A stretch of 64,000 nucleotides of DNA from Ciborinia camelliae (lineage: Eukaryota > Ascomycota > Leotiomycetes > Helotiales > Sclerotiniaceae), in the NCBI GenBank assembly GCA_025890175.1, contig JANPYM010000001.1:2480717-2544716 (forward strand). The letters run 5' to 3'. The translations under genes and the position numbers were made by a program. Shown one piece after another: positions 42,406 to 54,616 of this stretch. The notes beneath the pieces are model-generated. The model worked only from the letters and a program-made list of their open reading frames with translations. It did no database searches and was not told the DNA's origin. Positions within the stretch are counted from its first letter, which is position 1, and every line of letters begins with the position of its first letter.

Positions 42406-43618
42406 TTAAACGCCTAGGGCTTCTCTTCTAGATCTACTTTCAGGATCCAAGAACGGCTTTTCTCCAACGCTTACAGCCCTGACTCCATATCTTTCACCCT
42501 GTCCTTCAAGATCATCTGTGGCTGTATGGAAAGTGGAACGGTTATCCCAGATAGCTATGTTTATTAATGTTAGCACAAATAACCTGCTAGTTGCTACAAA
42601 AACTTACCAAGGTCATTCTGGTTCTTCCACTTGAACCGCACCTGCAGATCATGATTGTCCAGTAACAATCGCTTGAACCATTCTAACAATTCTTTACTTT
42701 CCAATTGAGTAATATCATTAATGTGGCTGACATGGCCTCCAACTGGGAAGACCGATTTCCATCCAGTGACTGGGTTAGTTCTCACTACTGGATGCACAGC
42801 TTTTAACTCCTTGCCTACATTCTCCGGCGCCCCTCTTGGCTTATCGTACAATTCAAATCCACCTCTCTCTGCAGCTTCAATAAAACCAGGCTGTTGGAAT
42901 GTTACTGTTAGGCTTTCGAGAAATTTCTGGTACGGTTTCGAGATACGATCATAAATCTCATATCCACTTGCCCACAGTGTATCGCCTCCTGTCTTTGGAA
43001 GTATCTCTAGTTTTAAGCTAGAGTAATCAGCTGGTTTTGGCTCGAAAGCAATATCTGAATGCCATTTGGATGTGTTCTGAAGGCCGTTGGCTCGGTCGAA
43101 GCTCGTCTTGCTATAGAGTTTCTTGTTAAGCACCGAGTCGATGGTACTAATTTCTGGATCCGTCACACGATATCCCTCCCTCTCTGGGTTCAGCAACGGA
43201 TGAATATGAAGGCCTGATGTGGACGGTTTGCCTGAAAGGAGTCCAATGCGCTGGACGAGGTTCTTTTGTAAATCTGGGGTGAGGTTGTCTTGTGCGCGGA
43301 AGAATACCACACCACGTTGTGATACTAGGCTGTTGTCAGTCCTAATCGGCTAGTGGGACCATTGGACTTCGCTGGTAACATACTTGTAAGAGCAAGCTCA
43401 CGAAAAAGTTCATCCGCATTAGGAGCTTGTAACCATTCTACCAAATCGACATTTAGAAACTCGCGACCAATCACAGGAGTGACATCGAACGACTCAAACC
43501 GGTCTAGAACTCCGGTACTTTTCACCCACTTTTCTTCATACTTGACATTTGCCTGGCTGTTGATTTCAGTAGGGCTGAGCCTTGGGACTGATTGGGCTTC
43601 TGTTGTGGAAGGCGCCAT
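42406..43618 (-). CDS. TauD/TfdA-type 2-oxoglutarate dioxygenase (JLP1-like sulfonate dioxygenase)
   Basis: Exons 43618-43384, 43324-42608 and 42554-42406 give 366 residues, close to the usual fungal length. It is a non-haem Fe(II) enzyme that hydroxylates a sulfonate such as taurine next to sulfur, releasing sulfite, with 2-oxoglutarate as co-substrate. Iron ligands are visible: H167-x-D169 in KWHSDIAF, and H327 in AIWDNRSTFHTATDD. R343 in GERYGVRAVSV is placed to bind 2-oxoglutarate. GVVFFRAQD, LHIHPL and GGDTLW are family blocks. The start ATG opens MAPSTTEAQS; no targeting signal, so cytosolic. Substrate could also be another small acid, since this family is broad in fungi, but the adjacent Dal5-type importer supports sulfur scavenging. 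Confidence 0.9.
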
Positions 43619-45871
43619 GATGTATTGCTTGTCAACTTTATGTTGCTCTTGGGTACTTGGTGAAGGGGTTGCAAAATTAATATTGAGGTTCTTAAACACA
43701 GAGAACTAGAAATCATGATGCCCTTTCAGAAGGGTTTTGTCCAGCCTATATATTGATATTTTGGAGATACGGGGTCAGTTAAGTCTAGCTTCTGGCCTCT
43801 AACAATATCAGTGCTCTGTCGCCGGTAAGACGGCATATATGGCGAGATACAGGAGATGCATGACGAGATATTATAGTCATATGTGAATTTCCCGAAATCC
43901 ATATTGGTAAAGGTCGTAAGACTTAAATGTCATGGTCCAGAGAGCGGTTTGCCAGATAAGAACGCGAGGAACTATTACTGATTATGTTTCTGTGCGTCTA
44001 TTTTGTGATGCTGGGTCTAAATTGCGTCATAACCAAAAAATACTTGATTGGATATTTGTCATTAAGAGATTGATGGGTGTTGAAGATTCAGTTGAAAACT
44101 GTAACATGAAGAATTCACTTGGTAAACGAGACATAATATGATCAACAAAGTTATCGGCAAGGCTTTTTGTGACCGTACAGTACAGCAGCTTAAGCTCTTG
44201 TGGGAGCTGGAGCACAATGAATCTGAATCCATCTGCTTATGGTACGCCCGACAGGCTTCTCTATATTAGCCCTATAAACTTTCCTTGCCTAAGTATCTAG
44301 ATAAACATCACTCTCTTTACTATTTTGATTATAATAAAAAAGTAGAACTGCAGAAGCCTTCGACTAGTACTTCAAGTTATAGTCTTGGGATTAAAATAGC
44401 AATTATATTAATATTTTATATAGTAAATAGTATACTAGTACATTGACAGTTCAATAAATGAATTAATTAATTAATATCCATAGATTAAAATCGATTATAA
44501 TTGGTGGGATTTACAAACTATATAGACCATTACGGTATCTCAGTTCGAAAGATAAATTAACTTATATCGGCATATATAAATCCGTATTCCGAGTTCCGAC
44601 TCGAAAGTCGATTCAGACTTTGCCTTAGACGACTTTAAGTCTAAGGCTGAATAAGATGATTTTTTCGCGCTATTGGTATTATAAAAACAGATCTTATATT
44701 TTGAGAGAACTGTACACCTTTTAAATCTAAACACTACAATAACCAAATCACGAACCTTAATAAAAATTGTAGAATTTATTTATAGTTATTTATATTCTAC
44801 TTTCTTTGTCTTGCAGCTCTTTGTTCTTATTTTAGATACAAAAGAAGGTCTAGCCGGGTCTGAAAGTTCATCTCCCCATAAAGAATGTCGCACAAAGCAT
44901 TGTCCACCGCATCACTCTCATGCGATAATATTACCACCTGATTCCGACCTGGAGACTCCGTCGAGATAGAAGGCTGCGGTAAATACTACCGTGAGAGTCT
45001 CTTTGAGCTCGAACCCCTACCTCAATCACCAAAAGTAACGAAGGAAGCTTTACGCCTTCTCACCCCCTTGAACATTCACCGAAATCGTACGATAGGCATG
45101 AACGCTATCATCGACAAATCAACTTGAAAACAACATAAGAAGCAGCATGAATTGAAAGACACATAGTAGAGCTATGGGATACATGGAAGGATATGCAGAA
45201 TGAGTGGCCGAGCCCATAAAAATCTGTCGGGGTCTGTGGAAATTGTTCAAGGCGATTACAATCTGAACCGTCTTTTCATCAACGCCAAAGAAGCCTGAAC
45301 AAGCCATGCGATAGTTCGATAAGTCTGCCTTGGTTCCTCCAGTGTGGAACCTAATGCAGTTTTGGAGATCGATTTGTCGTCAACTGCAGACCATGATGCA
45401 AGCATTACAAGGAATCTCGAGACCATCTCCAACAGCGTCAAATCTATCCGTGCTTTCCGAGTTAATTGTTATGTGTCCAGGGGAGAAGCAGTGGAACTCA
45501 GAAAGGTAGTCCTGGAGTGAGGGGAAAACAGCGAAATAGACGATTATGATGGCTCTGGCCATAAACACCAACCCACTCTCAAATAAAGGGGTGGCCTCAA
45601 ATTGCATCTAGAGGTGAAAAGAAAATTTCCGATTCAGCTCTCGATGTTGATTATAAAATATTCGTTAACATCCAGAGGAGTGTACGAAACAAGGCTAGGT
45701 CAAGGTTGTGGAGTCGACTGGTTGAGGTTGAGTGTCGTTCAGCTGAGCGCAATCTTCGACAAAATAGCATTGTTTCTTATTGAGTGTGTCACTTTGGTTA
45801 GCTAGCCGATTGTTGTCTAAGGATCAAATGGATTCTGATTTTCGGCTGCATATGCATCGAATTCAAAGACG
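43619..45871. other. AT-rich intergenic region with relic frames
   Basis: Includes a very AT-rich part at 44280-44820 that looks RIP-mutated, a 9-bp inverted repeat at 44622-44647, and broken frames. One is on the plus strand at 44885-45127. Another is on the minus strand at about 45257-45470 (MVSRFLVMLASWSAVDD and KTALGSTLEEPRQTYRT), with an overlapping frame. None is assigned to a family. Confidence 0.45.
44885..45127 (+). pseudogene. Interrupted 80-codon frame, unidentified
   Basis: ATG at 44885, in-frame TGA at 44939-44941, then open to the TGA at 45125-45127. The second part reads like protein (FRPGDSVEIEGCGKYYRES, then LFELEPLPQSPKVTKEA). No family recognised. It may be a fragment of a dead gene or chance. 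Confidence 0.2.
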
Positions 45872-48002
45872 TCATCTCAATTGATGTCCTCTTCTAGATT
45901 TGGAGACCAAAGAGTTTTTTTGATGTCGCTCGATGGAAAAAGTAACCATAGTTTTCTCAAATCGTAGAGGATTCTCCGCTGGTGGATCGGATGTACGTAG
46001 TCTACCTTGGTAATACCAGGCATTTGTATATCCCTTGACGCTCGAGGCTCTCGCAAGATAACCAGGCTCATCCTCCGCCTTGGTTGATTGCTCCCCGTTA
46101 AGGCTAGTTTCATTGTGTGTGATTCGACTTGACCTAGCAGTTTCGTCTTCTTCATCACTGGCTGGGATGACGATCGCATTCTGAGGTGTATCTCCAGGCA
46201 GAATATTGCTTAAATATAGTGGTCGATTCTCTCTGTCAACCATGGATCCAGCTCGAAGATTGCCTCCTGGATAACCAACATTATTCGGGGCGGTAAACTC
46301 TTTTCCTTGCTCCAAAGTGCCAGGGTTGTGAGGTTGGATGAAGTGTTCGCTAAGTGGTTGTACCTCATATTTGAACCATTCCCAACCGTCTTCAATACCG
46401 TTACTACTGAATTCAACTCCATCAAGTTGGACAGGGAACGCAAAGACTTTTTCTATGTCATATGTGTACCATTCATCGAGATCCTCCATACTGATACTGC
46501 TGAAATCGACTCCATTGTTCAGCTTTAGTTCATGTCCTTCATCGGTGACCTCGGGTCCATTGTATTGTCTTTGAGGCTCGACTTCTTTTTCGCCCACGGC
46601 TTGTTGTTCAGACTCAAATTGTCTTTCAGGCTGGCATTGTCTTTTCGATGGTCTGACGTCAAACGTTTCTTCCTCAAGTAGAACTTGTTTCCTCTTCTTT
46701 GGCGGGGCAGCAGATATAGATACTATGTTGCTCGAACTGTCTGGATATTCAAACATGTCCTCCAAAACCTCATGGCCCACCCGGCTAGCTCCCCACATTT
46801 GTGCCTGGAAAATGGCAGATTTTTGTTTCTTTCGATATTGCGGTCCAATTTCCCCCAAACTGTCACTAATAACGTTACTCAATTCGCCACATCTATTACG
46901 TGGTTGAGAGCTCATCTCCACGGCATCACTGTGCTGTAGGTGGAAAACATTGTTGGTTGACTGCTGCATGAATGCCGACGCAGGTCCATCATAGTTCTCT
47001 ATTCCATCCTCTTTCCCTTCATTCCTCATCTGAATCTTGGGAGTTTTACCTTTCAGGAGGTTTGTCTTGGGCTGTGGTGCGCCAAACCAGTCATTGTACA
47101 ATGCTGTATCCTTACTGAAGTGATTTTCGCTAGAGCCATCTGTACCCAAGTAGTTGTTATGGAAACTCATCTCCGAGTCAACACTGCCATCAGTATCGCT
47201 CAATCTCTTCTGGTCGACACTGTCCTCAGCCTGATGCTTGGGTTGAGAATATGCATTCTGGTCGGCACCGTCACTCGTCTCGATCATGTTTTGCAGGTGT
47301 CCATTGGCTGGATTTAATGCTGAGCTGGGGTGCTTGCTCGAGTCTCCTTTAATTTCCTCGCCTGTCTCAAGGCTAATCAAACCATTCCTTAACTTTCGCA
47401 AGTACTCTCCAACATCGTAGTTGTACTCTGTCCACATCTTGGTAGCATATTTGTTTGATCCAGTCTGTGAGCGTGCTAGTGCCTTCCAGTCTTCTAGCGT
47501 CTTCCCACCTGATTTCATCGCCTTCTTGGCTTTCTGTCTGACTCTCTCTTCGAAGTGATTCTTAACTTTATCGTGGGTCGTGTTATTTGCCTCCATTAAA
47601 AGCATCTTGTCACCAACCCATGGGCGAATCCTCTGTGAGCTCACGGCTTCAAGTCTCTTTAGCTCCTCTGGGGTGTTACGTATGGCCCGAGGCTGATTGC
47701 CCGCCCTCTTTTTGCACTCCATCATGTGTCTGCGTACAATATTAGCTCTCGCCCATAGTTTGAACAAGCGTAAGAAATAAAGCGAGTTCTCACCGTGCTA
47801 CGGTCTGCGCATCAATGCCGCCATTTGTCATTATCAACCTATTTTTAGGTCCTCTTTCGGATCCTTCAGTCTTACATTCCTTGTTGCATTTATTTGCGAT
47901 TTCTTGGCTCTTTTCGAGTATATCTCCCTCGACATTGTTTTTTTCCCAATAATCGTCGAGCCACTCCACGTGTTTCTGGTTCTTGTTCTTGTTCTTTGAC
48001 AT
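45872..48002 (-). CDS. Homeodomain-like protein A of a tandem paralogue pair
   Basis: Two exons, 48002-47794 and 47729-45872 (GTGAGA...GCAG intron, phase 2), give 688 residues; an in-frame ATG at 48023 would add seven. Residues 11-90 form a module shared with the next gene: WLDDYW, IANKCNKEC, GGIDAQTVARHMMECKKRAG, RAIRNTP. A homeodomain-like helical segment follows at about 90-140 (EELKRLEAVSSQRIRPW ... HDKVKNHFEERVRQKAKK), where the recognition helix lacks the invariant Trp and Asn. Then comes a third shared block SNKYATKMWTEYNYDVGEYL and RKLRNGLISLETG (161-193). The rest is acidic and disordered, with a basic nuclear-signal-like PKKRKQVLLEEE and RPSKRQCQ. Likely nuclear. The 5' intron sits at the same place as in paralogue B, in the codon before HM/HL. 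Confidence 0.78.
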
Positions 48003-49450
48003 TTTGACTGTGTGGTTGAACATTTATTTAGTGCCCGTTCGAAAGAGTATTGAGATCAATAGATATTCTGCGTACCGTTTTAGCTGTTCAACAACCTCAA
48101 TTAGTTGTTGTTGACTCCGAGTTTCATTACTCTTAAAAAAACTCAGCACTTCATTGAGAATCAAACTTATGCTCCATCTGAATATGCTGGTGGCATTATT
48201 ACTAACCTTCTTCTGATATTGCCCTGCAACAGTTTTGAAATAGATTTGTTGAGCCTTGGGAAGTACTTGGACCGTTAACGTGGATGTTGCGTAATGTTGG
48301 TTTTTGGGGATATGGTTGCGTGGGGGGAAAAGGGCTGGCGATTTGAGGGGAAAGCTATTCTGTGGCTTTCTGGTGAATTTCTATGGCTAATCCAAGTGTC
48401 AACTTAAAAATTCCTCAAACTAGTGATACTTAATATATATCTTGATTTACCATCGACCATCACAACCTCGTACTCATCTCAAATTCTTCTGTAGTGAAAA
48501 ATATGGGCATTGAAAAGTTAAATTGTAGTTATTTGTTAACAAAAGTCTGCTGGAAAGTAGAACTTGGGGAAAATAAACACAGATTAATGTAAAGTTGTCA
48601 TAGGTTGCTATCATGTATGAATTGTCTAAAGTTTCCTTTCCCAAAATAAATGGTCTAAACAAACTAGGTTGGGCAGCACTAGTCCTTTCGCGCTTCTTTT
48701 ATACAATATCATTTCTACGGGTTTGGCGATGGGAATACGGCTCCAACAAGGCTATTGTTTCGACTACAAGTTTAGCAGGGCAGAATAGAGTATTGGAATG
48801 GAGATTCAAAGGGTTATTGGCTTTTGCTGCGTTTAGGGTCTAGAAGACAAAATTAGTTGAATTCTCCGCGTTGACAGATTCCTCTTCACGGATGATAATG
48901 CGGCCGTTGGGACCAGTTGCGAGGTGATACTCCACGGCATTGTCTTCATTCCTACTATCGTTGTCAGTATATATATACGTCAGGCTAGTCTCCGTAGAAG
49001 TCAAAATCAGTCATGATGCTAGAAATGTTGTTGTGAGATTACGGAGGGTAGCAATATCAGTTCCAAGGTGCATACAATTCAATTTTCAAGATAAAGAGAA
49101 CAGGAAATCACAATCTGAGATGCTATGTTCAGTTTATGATTAAATCATTCATGCTACTTTGTACATTCTGGAGAATTTGTAAACTTTACACAAATATCAT
49201 ATCCAGCACAGGGATCAAGTGCAGTTTCACAAGATCCGTGGTATCCTTCCTGCCATGCCCCATCACTTTGAAATATGCATAATCATCGCCGAATATCCTA
49301 GAACTTCGCACAGCGCAAGCATCAGTATATAAAAAACATTTTCCTAGGTCGCCTATGCTTCTCTCCGCATGGTATGAGGTCAAACTTATGGACTCATATT
49401 ACTCCCTACGAGCCTATCACAGTTTTTTATTCGGAAGGTTCCAGGAGATT
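48003..49450. other. Region between the two homeodomain-like genes, with an orphan exon-like frame
   Basis: Upstream region of gene A and 3' flank of gene B. Contains an exon-like minus-strand frame at 48840-48951. Other frames show no domain. Confidence 0.45.
48840..48951 (-). CDS. Orphan exon-like frame, unidentified
   Basis: Follows a TAG acceptor (48954-48952) and reads NEDNAVEYHLATGPNGRII, then IREEESVNAENSTNFVF, to the TAG at 48842-48840. Composition is protein-like. An upstream exon could not be joined: MTDFDFYGD at about 49013-48987 is stopped before a donor. Perhaps the last exon of a small unrecognised gene or a relic. Confidence 0.25.
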
Positions 49451-52001
49451 TTAAAAGTTGGCGAAAGTGAAATCCCCACCAAAGTGATCCTCCAGGCTGC
49501 CATTGTAGGGTGTAAACCAAATTTCGTTTCCGGGGGGAACCAGATCATTGGCGTTTTCGGTGTCTTGTGGGTGCAAAAGACGTTCTGGCGTGAAAGTCAC
49601 TGCAGGTGGCGACTGAGGCTCAAGTGTTCCGTTTTGTGGGAACACAGGATTCTCTGACGGTAAAAGTGCTTGAAAATCTGGCGATTCCAAGTCCCAGATT
49701 CCGTCTTGGCTGCTGATACTATATGCCGCAGGACTTCGAGCTCTTGCAGAGACGATCGGGTTATTCTCCTCTCGTGTATGCTGTACCTCCAGCGTGGGTT
49801 GTGTCATTTGTGTGGGTTGTTGTATCTGTCCCCCGCGTGCGTATTGGGGTTCTTGATGCGTTGCCAGATATGGAGACCTATTGGCACCAATGTTTGTTCC
49901 GTTACTCGCTGACTGTGGGGTGAGCTCTCTGGGGTCGGCGGTATTTTGAGAATTGAGGATGTGGGAGTGATTATTCGCAGCCTCAAGTGGCCCTCCAGAC
50001 ATGCCTTCAATGCCATCGTTGAAACCAACTTGTGGACGATCGAAAAGGCGAGGGTCGAGTTGGGAAGGTATAATAGGAGGCTACAATATTAAGAAGTAAG
50101 TAATCGTCTACCAGGCAAGGTTTCTTCTTGAAAATGAGGAAACAGAGATGTACAAAAAAACGAAAGGGATGCAGATGAAATATTCATATAGGAGTGCGAA
50201 ATGAAAGAGCAGATTAAACTTACCATCTGTGATCCTTGAGATGGATTTTGATTTTGATCATAATTCTTGCCATCGCCAGCACATCTGACAGAGGGAGCAA
50301 ACGTAGGTAGAAGAAGGGATGGTTGAGGCGACCATTCGTTAGGGCCTCCATCGTTGAAGGTCATTGTTTTGTAGGCTCCCACTGGGGTGTGTCGTTCTAT
50401 ATTACCTGCGCCGTTGTTCATCCAGCCTTTCGGAAATTCTTGGGATGGTAAGGGCTTCATCTTTCTATGAGTCTGAGATCGCTTCTTAGATTTTCCAGTG
50501 ATGTCTATCTCATCTTTATCATGAGTCGATTTTCGCTTCCCAGCTTGGGCAGCAAACTCATTGCGTGAGATAGTCTGGGATACGTTCCTCAATATTTGGG
50601 TGTTGTTCATCCTGCCTTCCAAAGGAGATGGGGTTCTGATTTCATATGGAGGAGTAGACCCAGTATTTGAGAAATTCCGAGGTCGCTTCCTCAATTGTTG
50701 AGTGTTGTCAGTCTCGTTCTCAATAGGAGTCAGCCTTCTCTTTGCAGATGGGGCAATAAACTCTTGATGCTTTTGATGCTTCGAGTTCTCATTGAGTGTT
50801 TGCTCGGTCTGAATTTGTCGACCCTGTTGATAGGAAGATACATTTTGCTCTGGCGATTGACCTTGAAGTTCTCCAGAAATTTGATAATTTTGAAACGCAG
50901 ATTGATCGTCTGGAATTGCAGACCGATAGTTTGCGGGAAAGCCACTGGTGTATTGGTTTAATGAAGACTCATCACTAAGATTTTGCAATGCTGGCTGTGC
51001 ATTTTTAACCATGGTATTTGCCACATTTTCTCCTAGATAAACGGCTTGTTGACCGGCTTGTTGAACTCCATCGGCAGTGAAGCTCGGTCCTACCCCGAAG
51101 CCATTGACAACCGGGTTAGTGAACTGGGCTGCCGGCATGTTGTTTATTTGGCTTTGTGCCTCCATATGCATGTGTTGAAAGCCCTGTGGTCCGTGTTGAT
51201 TACCGAGCTGATTCATGTTGCTTTGCTCCTGCATAAGCGTGTGCATGTGCTGTAAGAATTGCTGCCCACGTTGATTAACGGGTTGATAATGAAGCCCTGG
51301 TCCAATTGTAGTGCCATGCCCCATGAGCCCCAGACCAACGTGGCCGCTCATATTGTTTACGGTGCCATGTGTAAATGCACTGGGTACTTTTTTTGTTCCT
51401 GGAACAGTTAGATCTGTGCCACTTACAAGGCATATCGAACCGTTCAGTAACTTTTGAACATATGTATGGGGATCATCATTATATGCTTTCCACATCTGGG
51501 TAGCATATCTATTCGAGGCAGCGTGTGTCCTTTGTTCGCCGGCTTTCTTCAGGTTCTTTGCCTTTTGTTCGATCCAATTCTTTACCTGCTTGTAGTCCAA
51601 TTTCATGATGTACTGTACCATCATCCTGATTCCAGGGGGTGGATAATGATCAACTTCGTACATCCAGTCGAGTATTTGGTTTTGTGCTGGAGTCATACGA
51701 ATAGCTCGAGAGGAACCCGCGGCTCTTCTTTGGCATTCGCTTAGATGCCTATGTGTATATTAGCTTTACCATTCCTCACAAGCGCAATAAAAAGGTTTCA
51801 ACCGTACCTTCCCACTATCTGGGAATCGACACCATCAATACCTTGAGTCGTTGGATAGGGCAGATGTTCCGCATTGCAATCGTCTGCGATCTTTTGGGGC
51901 CTGTCTCCTAAGATTCTTTGGTTGCCAGGAAGTGAAGGATTTATGGGTTGTTGGTTGTAGTAAGCGTCGAGCCACTGCTTATGCTGCGTATCCTTGGGCA
52001 T
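49451..52001 (-). CDS. Homeodomain-like protein B of a tandem paralogue pair
   Basis: Three exons, 52001-51808, 51748-50224 and 50080-49451, give 782 residues. Residues 8-82 match protein A (KQWLDAYY, KIADDCNAE, GIDGVDSQIVGRHLSEC, QRRAAGSSRAIRMTP). Residues about 84-134 are homeodomain-like (QNQILDWMYEVDHYPPP ... YIMKLDYKQVKNWIEQKAK NLKK): the proline after Y, and KQVKNW in helix 3, fit a homeodomain, but the invariant Asn after W-x-x is Gln. Residues 143-178 hold SNRYATQMWKAYNDDPHTYV and LLNGSICLVSGTD. The remainder is Gln/Asn-rich with basic clusters (KRRLTP, KRPRNF, GKSKKRSQTHRK), like a nuclear regulator. The second intron (145 nt) was placed because the skipped frame then joins cleanly to MPPIIPSQLDPRLFDRPQ. 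Confidence 0.8.
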
Positions 52002-52960
52002 TTTGTCTGTTTTTGTCCTAACAATCAGTTGCAGTCCAAAAAGTTAATATTTTAACTTTATGTATAGGCATTGTTTGAAGCCTCCCCTGCTTTAAACTCT
52101 TGGATCTTAGGAAGGGGAGGAGGAATAAAACGCGTGGAGCGGTGAGCAGAGCTGAGTTACAGCACCTGGGACCCAAGAAAATACAGAGAAGAGACGAGAA
52201 AATGGGAATAAGGAGAGAACAAAAAGCCTGAGTATAGATCTCACCTATTGCAATTATCGAAATTGGTCGGTTATTGTGTTGCTTAAATCTTTTGTCAGAT
52301 TTCGCTGCAAAAAATCAGTTAGCTCTTCGTTCATGGAGAAAACTTGCCATCTCCCGTGAGGATATGGATGTGTTATGAGAATATTGCTAACCTTTGATAG
52401 TATTTGTTGAAGCCTGCTGTGAGACCTCTCTTCGCAGAAAGTGGGGGCTGTTTTATTTGCGGAAAGCGTGTTGTATTCACCGGAGATTATATCTGATCCT
52501 CGAGAGGAGTACTAGAGTTACTCGTGAACTTTTGGATTATGCTGCTGGAAGTGGATGCGAGGGATAGAGAGATATTTGAATGGAAATTAGATGTATTGGG
52601 GAAGGTGATTGAGTGGAAAGGCAGTCGTAAAAAGGTTGTGTGAAAAAGTAAGTAGAAAGCTTGTTGTGTGGAAAGATCTTTTAGGTATACACATGTAAAC
52701 CTAATACACTTAATTATGTACCGCAAGCAAGTTGCTTTTTGTTGTGGCTTCACGGTTGATCGGGTACGGGGATTGAACGTAGTTGAAAAGTAATTTGAGT
52801 ATCAAAACGTAGTTGTTATGATAATATTTTGCTCTAAAGGTTTGGGCTTAAGAAGTAACTAGGTTGGAGGAACTCTTGAGGTTGTGACTAGCGCCTTTTC
52901 CTATAAAATGGTTGCTAGCGCGACATCTCAGGAACATCAAGGAAAATAGGGCAGAGTGGT

Positions 52961-53330
52961 GTGTTACGGCCTTGTGGCCGTACGAGACCAGGATCCAGAC
53001 ACTTGTTAATACCACAAGTTTATTTATATACGGCCCATGACTATTTCTGACAACTTGAATTTTGGCCAGTCTCTGGGGGAGGAAAGGAAGAGTGGTTGGA
53101 AGAACCTCTCCCTTGGCTATTATTGGTGTTGTTGATATTCTACTTTCAAATTCTCAATGTAATTCTAGAATCTGCTCCCTTTTGTATTCTCCAGTGAACG
53201 CGACCTGCCTTAGCTTATCAAGCATAGGAATCTGTCTGCTTCTATGCTTTCTTTCCTTCTATTGGCCATCCAGTTTGTGCGGTTTTACGGAGAATTAGAC
53301 GCGTCCCTCTGCTATTTATCACAGTTCACA
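52961..53330 (+). mobile_element. Possible solo LTR
   Basis: Begins TGTTACGGCC-TTGT-GGCCGTACGAG, a terminal pattern common in fungal LTR retrotransposons, and ends with TG...CA symmetry near TTCACA at about 53325. No internal reverse transcriptase is next to it, and I could not find a matching target-site duplication or second copy in the window. Confidence 0.25.
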
Positions 53331-54616
53331 TCTACCCCTTCACGAAACAAACGAGAAGCTTGATGAAAATCGGCATTCTACCGATAGGCATCCAGTCGTA
53401 ATACTACTCTAGTCGATCATACGAAAGCTGAATCTAATGCGATCTTCGAGATTACCTGCGAAGCCCAAGAGGTGCGAACAGACACCATGCAGCGGAGAGG
53501 CTGATGGTGTATGAAACAAGCGTAGATAAGAGGGCAGATGAAGAAGTGTAATTCTAGAAAGAGACAAATTAGAGGAACAACTTGAACGGTGAGCTGCAAA
53601 CAATGCGTACTTATTGATAGCAAAATCACAATGATCATGCCCGCATACCGCTTTGTGCACCTTAATGTTTTCTCACAGTTCATTGGTATTTTACAGATCC
53701 TCGTCCTCCCTTGTTTTCTCCCACTCCCATCGTCCTATACCAAAGACTCCTTAGAGCTACGAGTAGTTGAAGCAAAACAAAGAACGTCACGGGAGACATT
53801 GAAAGAGTAGACAGAAAGCAAGAGGAAGAAATAAAGCTACGGAAGGAGAGAAAAGGAGACATAATAATGATTGCACATGCATAGCGAGCAACAAAACCTC
53901 CTTATGCAGAGCAGATCTAAAATTGCTGGCCCTTCCTCATATCCTGATGATTGTCCATGTTACCTCTGTCTGACAGATCATTAGTATTTCCTAGATCTCG
54001 TCACTCGCCATCATCAGTCTGCCGCTATATAAACACCCAGTTCATCTCGAGCTCTGAGATATATATTGACAGTTCTGGGTTGTACTTCACATAGCTCTAA
54101 AATCACTCTTCCTCCATCCATGATTCGGCGATACTCCTATTCAACATCCTTCTCGCTTCAAATTCGCAGTATTGTTTAGCGAAGATCTTGGTATCTTCTC
54201 CGGTATGCCTGGATAACAGTTTATTGAGCTAGATCTCAAAACAGCGATCCAAAAGTATCGTCAAAGTATATGCCGTACATGCCGCGATGCTAGAAGAAGA
54301 ACGCACCATGCTAGATAATGATCTACAGCATTTTATGCGAAGTGGGACAGATGAGAGAAGGGGAATTCGAAAGTTTCATGCTAAGATAGCGATGGGCAGC
54401 ATATTCCACAAAGGACATAGGCGGGATAAAGACACTCAGATATAACTCGAAGGATTAAATTGCTACAGTTTTGGCGTATGCGAGGCAGTTAAAAGTCTAA
54501 TTGCGAATATTTGCAAGAAAAGGGAGTGCGGATGCGCGATTACGAGAGTAGCAGGCTGAATTACGATTTGCAACAAAAAATACCAAGCAACGTGCGTAGA
54601 TGGTGAGTGCAACTAT

